NCBI RefSeq assembly: GCF_000003815.2
Contig: NC_049997.1
Span: 12,284,822 to 12,348,821, forward strand
Reading direction: 5' to 3'
DNA: 64,000 bases
Source: Branchiostoma floridae
Lineage: Eukaryota; Chordata; Leptocardii; Amphioxiformes; Branchiostomatidae
Below are positions 26,501 through 36,763 of the stretch, one piece after another (the stretch's first letter is position 1; each line of letters opens with the position of its first letter). The position numbers and the translations under genes are program-made. The notes under the pieces are model-generated. The model saw only the letters and a list, made by a program, of their open reading frames with translations, was not told the DNA's origin and made no database searches.

Positions 26501-29500
26501 CCGCACTTACTGGGACTCCTGTGGGCTGTATTATGCACAATGTTGTTTCAGCACCCATTTTCATGGAAACACAGTGGTATGATGACGTAATTTTCACTTG
26601 TTGCAGCAAAGAGGAAGTCATGTTTCCACGTACCGTTGCAAATTATATCATAAATATAACCTTCTCGGCGAAGATAATGATGTGATTATGATCGTCTTAC
26701 AATTTCCGCATACACCACTGATCGGAGGTAATTTTAAATCCATGACGAAGGTAACGAAGTTGTTTCCTCAATGTCCCGGGTTTGATAAAACCTCCCTGGT
26801 TGGGGGCAACGTTCTCACGGGTCGGACATGTCGGAGCCAGGCGGATCTCTGGACACGCCACAGTAAATCCCGAACCGTTTGAACCGTTCGGACGGGCTAT
26901 CGGGATTATTGTCAGCAGGGAGTCAAGCTTTAGAAACTCGCCTGCCTGCCCCTGGGGATAAAACCTGTGAAATTCCAGCGAATTTGTTTTCTTCTCTGTA
27001 CTTCAGTAAGTGTATCTTGGTTGTGTACATGCCCAATGCTGTGTAACGACTAAACGCACAGAACAAAGACTAAACTGTAGACTAAGCGTAATCTGAATTA
27101 GCACGTCAGGTGTCCATGTCCATGCTTCATATAGAGTAGAGAGAGTAGAGTACAACTACAACTGAAAAATATTAATATTTGAGGTGCACAATGATTGGAC
27201 CGAAAAGTATGACGTCACTCCCCCTATAAATAAGAGATGCGCGCAGGAATATATCATTCTTCTGTGTGTTGGCCCTCCGGCAAAGTCTGGAGCCTGAAGG
27301 GCGGTTACGTTAGCTAGATATCTATACTAATTATAGATACTGATACAGGTACAAAGTTAAGGGGTTCATGACACAAAGGGAAAAGGAAGGGCTCAATAGC
27401 CAGAGATGGCAAAGGCGGAAGACGACGATTTCCGCATCACTCATACTGGAGGGCCAATAATTACGCACCTCAAAAAGGATACTATCAACGTTCCATAGAA
27501 TTACTTCTCCTCACCATGGCATACTAGTAACTTCCTCCCAAGGACGTTATATCCATGTCCTCACGAGCGGAATTTCCTCGACAATAATCCTCCCCGTTTA
27601 ATATTGTTCCTCCTTACCAACTTTTCAAAAAGCGTTTATTTACTTGTGCCGCAAGTACTAGTAAAGATTTCGCCTGCTATTCACACATGTGCCTTTGACG
27701 GGCATAAAAATCTATCAAGCGATGTGAAAGTTGAAACGTCTATGGCGTAGGTTAACAATAATCCTCTAGTCCTCTAGGGTGACGTCTTTTAATCTCTACT
27801 CATTCAATCAACATTGTATGATATCACTCGTGGTACTTCTGAAGCCTTCTGAATATCGTTGATGTTACAAAAGTTAATGAAATCACATGCACAATAACTA
27901 TACACTAGAGACAAGCAGATTTTACATCCTATTTGCTTTGCTGAATAATTTAAGTAGATTCTAGACTTACGGCCGAAGCTCAAAGGTGCGGCCGGACGTT
28001 GCAATTGGTGATTTTGCCACCCTTCCAGAAATTGGAGACCCGTTGTAGTGTGACATTTTGATTCCTGCCCTACGAATCGGTCTGGTAGGCGGCTGTCCCC
28101 GGAGACCAGTTTTGCTGGGATTAGGACAGAAGGAAAGCTTTACGGGAACACCGGCCAGTCTTGTCAAAAGTCGCTTACAAGTGCGCAAAGTAAATTTACT
28201 GCCGAAAGATTCCAATAATAATTGTGCAGACGTTTTATAATACGGACAGCATGACACCCAGCTAGCGGATATATGGTTGCTAATTATTTTGTCGGTCGCC
28301 ACGCGATGATGGACAGCGGCACGCCTCTATACCTAAAGTTTCGCGGTGTGGGGGTGTGGCCTAGCCACTGGCTCGCAAATTGATATCTGGATCGTATTTT
28401 CCCGTCTTTGAATAACTTGCTCGTGAAAAAAGGCAAGAAACACAAAGGAAATGGGTATAATGACGACATCATTCTTAGTGGTATTCCTGTCAATGGATGT
28501 GCAAACTGTGCCAAAAATTAACACATGGAACGTAAAATAAACAACAAACAACGAGTTATAGACATGTGCGCACTTGTCGGGCGGCTGTCCCAAAGGACCG
28601 GGAGGCTTCAATCAAGTGTGGGAGAGTTCAATTCACGTATGGGGGCCAGCACCTATATCAAAACTAGTCTTATTTTAGACACGTAGAAGAATATTTTGTG
28701 GCACTAGATTAACATATATTACCATTCAATATTTAGATACAACTTTCTTTCAACAAAATACAATAAAGTTCAACACACACCAACAAAATGTTTGGCTTCT
28801 TCATAGGATCGTCTTCTTGTTTACGTTTGAGATGGGGTCACTGAACCCTCGCCGCCGCTGGGTGCGTAACGTGCCTAGCGTTGGCATGAATATATTAGGG
28901 CATTCAATGATGTTATAAATGAATCTTCTAGATTATGGACTTGAATGTATATCATATATTAGTGATAGTGTCTCCGCCACATGTTTGGTAACCACGCTTC
29001 AGTCGGAAAGACATCATGATCAGAAATCCATTACTTACGCTTTGTACATGGTTTGTGCGGGCAATCAAATGTTTCCTGGGACTCCGCACGCACATAACGT
29101 CAAAGTGAGGGCACATGTGATTTACATTGATTGTCTTGCGGCTGGTGTCATTCTGTAACTTCAAGCCGTCATTAATATTTTGTCTATAGGAGCGCTGGCG
29201 GCAGAGGGATGAATTGCATTGAAATTCTTTCTATTTTGTGACGGCATTCCGGCGGTTCAGACCGTCCGAACTGTTTGGGCAGCGATTTCCACCTCACAAC
29301 AGCACGACTGTACGCATTTCACGGGTGTTTTGGAGGTACAGTTGCCATCTAAATTGGTGGTTCGCAGACGTCCGCAGACGTCCGAGCCGGCGCCCCGCGG
29401 TGCTCTGCACGCCCCCAGACGGTTCGGATCGCTTTGTTGCTATGGGAACCGCCCGTTCGGCCGTCCGGCCCGGGCGGAGCTGTACCGGCTCGAACCGTTC

Positions 29501-31387
29501 GAACGGCCCGCTCCAGGCCGCCGCCCGAAAGCGTTCGAACCATGCCGTCCGGGACCAGTCCGGGACGTAGTCCGGGCTAGTCCAAGCGGCCAATCTGGAC
29601 CCTCTATGGCCGTCCGAACCGTTCCGCGAACTGTCGAGCGTCCGTTCCGTCCGACCGACCCGTCCGACCCCCGGACTATTGCATGGTTCGAACTGACGGT
29701 TCATGCCGGTTCGGACTAGTCCGGGACGGGCAAATTTTCACACAGGAGGTCCATGGGTATGCTCCCACAGAGAATTTTGAAATCTAGCCCCTTTGAAATG
29801 CTTTTTTAAACATTTTGAGATGTAAATTTTGCTGGTAGACTAAGTTGTTCAACCGCGTCTGTAAGTTAGTGTTACTTATCATCTATTATAAGAATGCTTC
29901 AGCACCTACAGTAGAGACCACGTCGAGCAAGGAAATGTTGAACAAGGACAAAAACAACAACAAGAAGACAAGAAATTATGTCAGGACAGAAACAGAAACC
30001 CCTGTTGAGTAAAATGGAACAGCCTGGTCGTTTTTTTGATGATGAAAGAATCCGGGCAAGTGACATCATAGAGGATGTATAAGTGAAAGGTGCTTAAAAC
30101 ACTTAAAAGGCACTCAATACGGACGACTTAACTTCACAAAGCGAATTTGTAAAAATCTGACTTGAAGTACATGCACATTGTAACTTTAATCAACTTGGAA
30201 ATTTGGGTTGAAAAAATACCATATTCTTACTACTAGTAATATCAAACCATCTCCATGTGCTGTTTAACCCTGCAACCAATAGAAAGGTGGTAGCTTCTTT
30301 GGCATACAATAGTAGTACTAGTAAAGGTAAACCAGAAATGGCAGTTTATCTTGTTGGACAATAGGAAGAATCACTGTAAAAAAAACATTAAAATGTCACT
30401 TTTACAGACTGAGTAAAAACTGTTCTTTTCCAACTTTAACATAGCCTGGGTACCATCCTATTTCTACTGGACTCCATAACTCGCTGCCATATACAAGCAT
30501 TGGTGTAAGGCCCCCAGATAGAAATCGGATGGTACCCAGGCTACATGTAACTTTAATATGCCTCGGGAGAATACTTTATCTGAATCAAATATTCACTTTT
30601 CCCACACAAAATATCCAAAAATGGAATAGAAATCAAATCTACCTTTTTGCAGCAGTAAAATCACCTCTCTAAGAAAGCGGAGTCTCTGTCTGACTCAAAC
30701 TTGTTTCAGACAACCTGGTCCCCCGTGGCATCATAATAGACTATCCCAGTCTTGTGACATTCATATGACTCTTTTTGAATACCACGGGAATCACTCAACT
30801 ATAGCAATCCTACTAATGAAAGGTACTGAATAATAAATGCTCACACATACCAGTACAATTTCTACTGTAAAAACTGCAGTTCAAATCAATTTTAGTCTTT
30901 GAGAGATTTTTGAGTAGCACACTACTTGACTATGAAATGAAATTTCTATGTGAATTGGTTGAATCAAGTCTACTGCTTCAAAGTGGAATGCTTGTTAAAA
31001 TTTTCACATCCACAGTATTTCAATATGCACACTTGTTTGTCACAGTGTCATCGCTTAACAATTAACAAATTATACAGTTGAAAGATGAAACTGGCCTTTT
31101 CAGTTTACTCGACAAAAACTAAATGCAACCTGAGTCTTAATTTGGAAAGCTGGACATTGTTACATATTCAAATGACATGAACGTTTCAACCTCCCATAAC
31201 AGAAGACATTATGCATTTTTAAATGTTTTGATTTTGAAATATAGATATTTCCTAGTAAACTTCTAATAACAATACCGTACATTGATAAAAAATTTATCTG
31301 CATGTTTTTTTGTTAAAATAAAAAGCTAACCTGTATACTGCGCCCGATTTCTTCAACCCTATTCTCTAAGTCCTTCAAGTTATCCAT
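14542..31387 (-). CDS. PAH: Phenylalanine hydroxylase (PAH), 13 coding exons, 454 aa
   Basis: Cytosolic enzyme that converts phenylalanine to tyrosine using tetrahydrobiopterin, non-haem iron and O2. Exons in gene order: 31387-31331, 22764-22648, 22128-21948, 20139-20051, 19578-19511, 19197-19147, 19006-18908, 18576-18530, 18120-17915, 17321-17169, 16346-16213, 15917-15802, 14588-14542. All have GT/AG borders and matching phases. An N-terminal ACT regulatory domain (about 35-110) carries THIESRPS. The catalytic domain carries VPWFPR, CHELLGH (iron ligands His286 and His291) and WFTVEFGLC (third ligand Glu331). The short C-terminal helix ends in LQKVKM. Length is close to human PAH (452 aa), and many exon lengths match human ones (89, 68, 134, 116 bp). 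Human exons 7+8 and 9+10 are fused here, and human exon 6 (197 bp) is split into 51+99+47. The human RKLS phosphorylation motif is not evident. Tyrosine and tryptophan hydroxylases are the alternatives, but the ACT domain and C-terminus fit PAH better. Confidence 0.96.
15244..15465. mobile_element. MITE family C, copy 3
   Basis: Ends TAACACTAGTTCACCTTTAT and AGGTGAACTAGCGTTA, with the same interior boxes as copy 2. It lies in the last PAH intron. Confidence 0.8.
17643..17860 (-). repeat. Repeat family B, copy 2
   Basis: Inverted copy of 10506-10690: CATTGCAGTCTTTGAACGAG, a G-rich run, GCGATTTTCAATGTTAAGG and GGAAGTTTGCAGAGGAAGG. It lies in the PAH intron between exons 17915-18120 and 17169-17321. 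Confidence 0.65.
19919..20015 (+). repeat. Short tandem duplications in PAH intron 4
   Basis: CTACTTTCTTGATTTTAGTC is present twice, followed by two copies of CACTCAGCTCTTTAATAT. Confidence 0.85.
20309..21042. mobile_element. PIF/Harbinger-type non-autonomous element with TTA target duplication
   Basis: Termini GGCCCCGTTCATGATGCA are inverted over about 46 bp (20309 onward, and back from 21042), reaching CGGTTCTATCGGTTAGGCC. TTA flanks both ends (20306-20308, 21043-21045). A 3-bp TWA duplication with GGCC ends is typical of PIF/Harbinger. Sub-copies of CGTTCAYGATGCAAA inside (about 20400, 20853) suggest a composite. There is no transposase. It is inserted in PAH intron 3. Confidence 0.85.
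21424..21610 (+). repeat. Dispersed repeat family A, copy 2
   Basis: Same box order as the copies at 9777 and 60721. It lies in PAH intron 3. Confidence 0.75.
22937..23110. repeat. GC-rich CCGAACGGTTCGG repeat, left copy
   Basis: It begins CTGTGTGAAAATC and continues into self-complementary GAACGGTTCGGACCGGTCC-type sequence. The inverse arrangement is at about 29590-29750. GC content is far above the surroundings. It lies in PAH intron 1, just upstream of exon 2. Confidence 0.55.
24545..24615 (-). repeat. Retroelement-tail-like repeat (pair with 412-485)
   Basis: AAATCTTTATTGACACGACA and the following GTAAAGCGACTTTCGTAA match 412-485. Read on the minus strand the segment holds TCAATAAAGAT, an AATAAA signal. 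Confidence 0.5.
25932..26056 (+). repeat. 125-bp direct repeat, left copy
   Basis: CAGGCGGATCTC, CCCGAACCGTT, ATTATTGTCAGCAGGG, GTCAAGCTT and CTGCCCCTGGGGATAA occur in the same order and spacing at 26837-26961. It lies in PAH intron 1. Confidence 0.8.
26837..26961 (+). repeat. 125-bp direct repeat, right copy
   Basis: Same boxes as 25932-26056. The two copies enclose about 780 bp of sequence with no recognisable gene. Confidence 0.8.
27177..27498 (+). promoter_or_regulatory. Promoter-like block and 30-codon ORF in PAH intron 1
   Basis: A TGACGTCA CRE (27211-27218) is followed by CCCCCTATAAATAAG (TATA box), with about 30 bp to ATCATTCTTCTG. An ATG at 27406 then opens 30 codons (start [16 protein letters not shown]) ending at a TAG at 27496-27498. 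TTTGAGGTGCACAAT at 27177 and ATTACGCACCTCAAA near 27460 form an inverted pair, so the block could instead be a mobile element. No product is recognised. Confidence 0.3.
27971..28056 (-). other. Possible internal first exon in PAH intron 1 (phase mismatch)
   Basis: A minus-strand ATG at 28056-28054 opens 28 codons (start [12 protein letters not shown], end TFELR) and runs into a strong donor, CC|GTAAGT. It ends in phase 2, while PAH exon 2 needs phase 0, so a direct join would shift the frame. If transcribed it would work only as a 5' leader, with translation from a later Met in exon 2, or it belongs to something unrelated. Confidence 0.2.
29245..29750. repeat. GC-rich CCGAACGGTTCGG repeat, right copy
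   Basis: About 500 bp dense in GTCCGAACCG and CGGTTCGAACC words, ending TTTTCACACAGG, the inverse of the start of 22937. Long open frames on both strands here (up to 166 codons) are side effects of high GC, rich in Arg/Pro, and match no family. Confidence 0.6.
30442..30543. mobile_element. 102-bp MITE with TAGCCTGGGTACCATCC ends
   Basis: TAGCCTGGGTACCATCCTAT at the left is the inverse of the right end GGATGGTACCCAGGCTA, and pairing continues through TTTCTA/TAGAAA. It lies in PAH intron 1. Confidence 0.75.
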
Positions 31388-34175
31388 CCTGACACACCCT
31401 CACGATCTGGATTATCTTCTGTTGTTCGTCTCTCGTGAGCGTTAGACGTGCTTGCACACGACCGCGTAATACTCGAATATACACTGTTAAAATGTTATCG
31501 CTCCACAAGACCTTGGTACAGGGCAACTTATATGGAAAGTGGTCCAAGCTATCTATTACCAGACAGCTATTTCTGTATGTAAGGGGGGCACTTAGGGTTT
31601 TGTCAAACCTAGGACATACAACATATAACTTACACTATAATATCACTATATATTCAAAATTGACAATATCCCACGCTTTAGAAATATGGTATTACAGACA
31701 TAAAAGGAAGGTATGTATACATGCAAAAGACAAGAAAACATGTAATGTTGAAAATTTTTTTTTTAAAATTCTAATGGGCCATTTGGTTTTGCCTTGTAGA
31801 GGTCAAAATGTTAATGTCAGTCTCTTCAGTCAGAAATGCCAGGCCATGACATGGGGTACTAAGTCAGGTCATAGGAAAGATGTTAGAAGACTGCTCGGAA
31901 TACGGAATCAGGCATCTGGATTCATACCATAAAGACTACTTGTAACTCTGCTGTTTGCAAATTTTGTTTACCAAGAGGTTGGAGTTTTGAATCCTGGACA
32001 CTGAACGGTACATTACTGGTATATGGGTTGCATAGCATTATAGCTCTTTTGACACGACTTAAAGCTTATATAACTATAAGATTCAGTATTTGTGGGCAAG
32101 TCTCAAGTATATCAAAGTTCACATAAAACTTATTAATAAGAGTTAAGAGGTCATGTGTGCAAGAAAATACAAGGATGGAAAAAAAAGTAGTCTGAAAGCT
32201 TAACATCCAAGAGAAATTGAAAAATATACAATGCACAACTCCAACTTTTAGTAAAAGTAGTCAAAAGTTTTCTATCAACAGAAACTGAGAGAAGTTCTAG
32301 TTATGCAACTTTTTTATAGTTGATTATAATTCTAGTTTCATAAATCGTCAAATAAGCTTTTAGTAATTTTTTACTACTTGTCATGTTACTACTTACCTTC
32401 AGAGTTCAGAGCTCCCTTATGCTAATGAGGGAAAGTTATGCTAATGAGGAAAAAGTAGTCTGAATGTTTGGCCTCCAAATAAAACTAACAAGACTAGTCT
32501 GACAACTCTTTTGTGCAGCACACATATATAACTACTGATGTTATGAAACTACTAGTATTCAACTTTTACTGACCCCTTCCACAATTAAAGGGCTGTGAAT
32601 GCTGAGTGAATTTGACAGACCAGTCAATAAACTCTATAGATTAGATAAACGTTTGTCTGTTTTGTTTTCTTTTGAGTCATATTCTCGCATGATAATTTAA
32701 TCATGAAGTCATGGGTCAAACAAATCAAAATTCTGAATGCTGAACAGTCGTACAGCAAATACAGTCGCTTGAAAAGGAGGTCTTATATCTCAAGCTGGGA
32801 TGGGAGAGTTCAGTTCAGTGAATAATAGAAAAGAAATGCATAGCAGCTATCAAACTCAGGGCTCGAAATACTTTTTCTGCATACCTGCACCAGACAAATA
32901 TTACCTGCACCACTCTGAATTCAGGAAGTATGGATCATGTTTAGGAACCATTGCTATTTTTCTTTCATATTTTACAGGTGGTAACAGTCAATGCTGCTAA
33001 TAACAATCCATATACTCCTGATATGATATTTAATGTATAAAACCCAGTGCAGGTTAGGTGTAGGTAGACATCAGAAATACCTGCATAGCTCCAATTTTAC
33101 CTGCACTAACCTGCATATGCAGGTGGTATTTCGAGCCCTGAAACTGTAAAACTAGCTTTACCCAGTTTGAGAGTACATACAACATTTCATGTCAACTTAA
33201 GGAATAAGCTGTCTTAAGACATAGAGACAAATTTTCCTTCAGGCTACAAGAATTAGTTGCTATCTTGTCCAGTCTTAACCACCTGTCAGTGATAGTTTTT
33301 TTTACTAATCTGAGTGTTGCAATCCAATGAGCTGGAAAGAACACATGAGAGGGGATTATCCTCTATTGTTTGTACAAGTGATTTCATGGTTGGGATGATA
33401 GAAAATAGACCCTAGATCTTAGATTTAGATAAAGGATATTAGAAATGAAAAACGACAACAGATAAGAATTAAAAGAAAGAAACACAAGCAAAAACTTCCT
33501 TAGCTCTAAGATAACTTCACCAATATCAGTTAACTCTTAAAGAAGCCACTTTCACAGACAATCTGAAGAAAGGAATCTTTTCAGACACCATGTCCTTTTA
33601 AGAAGGCTAAATAGTACCATATGGGAGGTCGAATTTGGTGCCTCACTGGTCAAAAATTAACTTGAGGATTTTGTTTTTATGATTTGATGGCACAAGGAAA
33701 TTCCTCCAAGAAAATATCATATGAAGTTGACCCTAGCAATGCAAAAACAATCTATCATTGCAGGAAATTATACTCTACTTAATGTCCAACAAGAAGCCAC
33801 AAACCAAGAAAAACTGACAAAAGTACACGTTCTGTACTGTCACAAATTATTTTAGTCCAGCTCCAAGTTGTGACCTAACGTTTCGTCATTCACGGCAGTC
33901 TGAAACTATTCCTCAAGCGTCACTTAACTCTTAACTGATCCAATCACACCTCAAGACACACAAACATGTCTTGAAGTACTTTCTACAAGGTCCAATGATA
34001 GATAATAACACTGCACAAATATTCCGACAAGTCATATTTACGTACAACTTGCGACACACTTAATTTGTATCTACTGTCTAAACAACACGTTTTTAGTACA
34101 CCCAAATTCCGTGACAGTTGCATAAGAAGTTGTACTACATGACTGTAAGGAATATAGAGACAAGAAAGGACATAC
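31388..34175. other. Interval between proximal and distal PAH first exons
   Basis: It contains the hAT-like MITE at 32857. A plus-strand open frame of 165 codons at 31435-31932 has no recognised motif and lacks an initiator context. The remainder is AT-rich and unremarkable; the proximal PAH promoter should lie near 31388-31700, but no TATA box is obvious. Confidence 0.4.
32857..33140. mobile_element. hAT-like MITE, copy 2
   Basis: Same termini and interior order as 8127-8465 with small deletions. AAACT flanks both ends. It is inserted between the proximal and distal PAH first exons. Confidence 0.85.
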
Positions 34176-34262
34176 CTCGTCTCCATTGTCGAGTTTTGCC
34201 CGTTTTTCCGGCCAGTGTCCTGCGTCCATCTTGGATTGTTGTCCTTGACGTGTGTTTGTCAT
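34176..34262 (-). CDS. PAH: Candidate distal alternative first exon of PAH
   Basis: An ATG at 34262-34260 opens 29 codons containing KRAKLDNGDE and ends in phase 0 at a good donor (GAG|GTATGT). The next minus-strand coding exon that accepts phase 0 is PAH exon 2 (22764), which begins GQKTGSY. The join would give a PAH of about 464 aa that skips the proximal exon 31387-31331. The upstream MS4A-like gene ends at 36764 and cannot own this exon. The exon opens from a plain 5' region with an E-box-like TCATGTGAC at about 34259-34267. The alternative is the first exon of an unseen gene. Confidence 0.5.
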
Positions 34263-36621
34263 GTGACTTTCTGGTCGACTTAAATTGCGTAAATCATGTG
34301 ATCGAGGTGTCGTTTTACACTCTAGGGTTTAAAAATGATATAAATCCTTATGACAAGAGATTTGCTTTATCATAAGCGTTTCTGAGTGTCGACAAAATAT
34401 TAGTTTTTGATATAACATAAAACAGCTGTGGTTAATATAACGTAAGTTATTTGGGGGTCAAAAGGGGGCGTTTCCCCCAACCGACCAATGAGAGAAGCTT
34501 GTAATCTTTTGTGTTTGTTATGTGGACTATGAAATTGAAGGACGGTTTTGACATTGAATTTGCGACTAAATATAATTTTCAGACTTTGCTAATTGATCTA
34601 ACAGCTTAATATGGATCGATTGGACATTGGACTGTCTTGTATTTTTGTGACCTGATTGCTGAACGAAGTGTGATATTGTAGAAGACAAAAAGATATGAAT
34701 TTTCAAAGTTTCCAGACAAAAAACTGCAACTGTTTTGAGTTACAAAAATGAAGAAACGCTCTTAACACTAACAGTCGTCTGGTCTGCTGATGTAATACTA
34801 GTACTATTTCCGTATCCTCCCGGATATACACACTTGATAAGCAACAGTAGGTCTGTCAAACAATAAATAATGGTTTGAGCATTCTTCACATAGTTCATGA
34901 GGGTGCCTTTGGGCCATATCAATTAATTTTCTTGGTTCTTGCCCGTTGAAGAAAAAATGTACTCTCCAAGCAGAGGTTAGGCTCCGATTGTTTTTTTAGT
35001 CGTTTTTATCGGGCTTTCTATTTTGTCATTTTTCTTCAAGTACGCCAGGTTTTGACACAGCAAGATATTAAAAAAAAATAGAAAGCCCGATAAAAACGAC
35101 TAAAAACCATTAAAAAAACAGCCGGAGCCTACCCTCTGCTTGGAGTGAAGAAAAAATGAGCATGTATGAAATAAAAACGTTCAATGCACTGACAAGGCCA
35201 TGTTGACTTGGTTAAGTGGATAACATCCTCTGGGAACTAAGATAATGCTTGTGAACTCAAAGAAAAAAAAAATGACCCCAAAAAGTTGATTTCATCATGA
35301 ACTCATGCTTATGACAGGCAACTGGATATAATTAACAGTTGCTTCAGGAACTAAATGTATTTGGTGTATCTTAATACATGGATGTCTAAATTTTGACACC
35401 CCACTTTGTATGGTACAGAACAATAGACTCTTCATTGTTCTTTCACATATTACTGTTTGACCTTGGAATTGACTTTTGCATTCTATGACAATAGTATATG
35501 TTTTGCGATATTTACTGCAATCGACTCAGTACATTTATTTGCCCATTTTGCAGCTGCTTTGTCCGATTTACAGAATGGTTTATTTTTCATAAACTAAAAA
35601 TTAATGCCGAGGCATGGATGCAATCCACATGATCAAATCAACATGGCCAAAATGTGAGCACTTCGGGGTTGCCTCTTATCCTAAAATGTGTACAATTTTC
35701 CTTTTTTTCAAAACCAGCCTTTCCAAACATTTGGTAAGTGAGTCTACACACAAGTTCTCGATCTTAATCCTTTATTGCTTCAACTATAGATTGAACAACC
35801 ATTGTTAACTCTTCATGCACATTAAATCTTCATCATGTGCTGAAAACGTGCCTTTTGACATCAACCTCTGCTTAAGCTTATACAAGTTGTTACACATATA
35901 AACTGTTGCAAAGACATTGGCTGAAACAATGAACACTTACACTACAACATCTACTTTTAAATCAACATAATACCCTAATAATACTAGTATTTGTTGGCAA
36001 AATTTTACAAAGGAAAGTCACTCAATCATTGTTAAAAAACAAGTGTTAAAAATATCATGACATTACATAACAAAGGAAAAAATTGTTTGGGGCATTTACA
36101 AAATGTCCATATTCCAGTATAGTGTAAAACTGTGTGCTATGATCGTTGAGAAAGTGTAAGCGGGTTACCATATTGTATAACCCTTTTAGTGAGATACAAG
36201 AAATTGCTAATGCTAATACATATCCCTCCAAACTTTGCACACCAAACTTTCTAGACTGATAAATACATGAAGTCCCTACACCATATGCATGCACTGCTTT
36301 TGCACTCGGTTCTACATTTAGATAAAGAACACCAAAATCCCATTTTAAAGGCTACGAAATATGGTCTACACCATCAAGAATCTGATCTAAAAACAACTTA
36401 CAGACAGGTTTCAAACATACGTAATACAGGATCACCAAAAACTTGCGTACACTAGTACAGATGTATCTAAATGATGGGGGGAGTCATATTTCAGAATCCT
36501 GAACAGTTCTAGAATGAAGCTCTACAAATCAGTAATCTCAAACATTTTGTATATACAAGCCTCAAAAATTCTAATGAAAGGTTAAGTGAAATATCAACTT
36601 TTTACATCACAAATTTGATAC
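34263..36621. other. Intergenic interval, PAH to MS4A-like gene
   Basis: Apart from the family D element it is AT-rich sequence in which I see no exon or repeat. Confidence 0.5.
34960..35145. mobile_element. Fold-back element family D, copy 1, with 13-bp flanking repeat
   Basis: CTCCAAGCAGAGGTTAGGCT at the left pairs with AGCCTACCCTCTGCTTGGAG at the right, with inner pairing through ATCGGGCTTTCTATTTT. Flanks 34947-34959 and 35146-35158 are both TGAAGAAAAAATG, a likely target duplication of unusual length for a MITE. Confidence 0.75.
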
Positions 36622-36627
36622 TTTATT
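36622..36627 (-). terminator. Polyadenylation signal of the MS4A-like gene
   Basis: AATAAA (TTTATT on the plus strand) lies about 137 bp past the stop codon at 36764. Confidence 0.5.
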
Positions 36628-36763
36628 CAACACGTGTTACCTATTCTCCATAACAGCCAAATATATAGTGATGACTTGTATCATTAAGTGATTGATGCTA
36701 AACTAAGATGTCTTTAGGGGATGTGGTGGGTCTTGAAGCTGTTATCTTGTCATCTTGGCCTTG

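Noticed and set aside
26058-26538. Overlapping open frames between the 125-bp direct repeats
   Set aside because: Considered as a decayed transposase or THAP-like domain, but the expected Cys/His spacing could not be found on either strand.
29219-29719. 166-codon Arg/Pro-rich open frame
   Set aside because: Long frames exist on both strands because the segment is GC-rich and palindromic; no family features are seen.
31435-31932. 165-codon plus-strand open frame just upstream of the proximal PAH exon
   Set aside because: No recognisable motif, AT-rich codons, and it overlaps the expected PAH 5' region; treated as chance.
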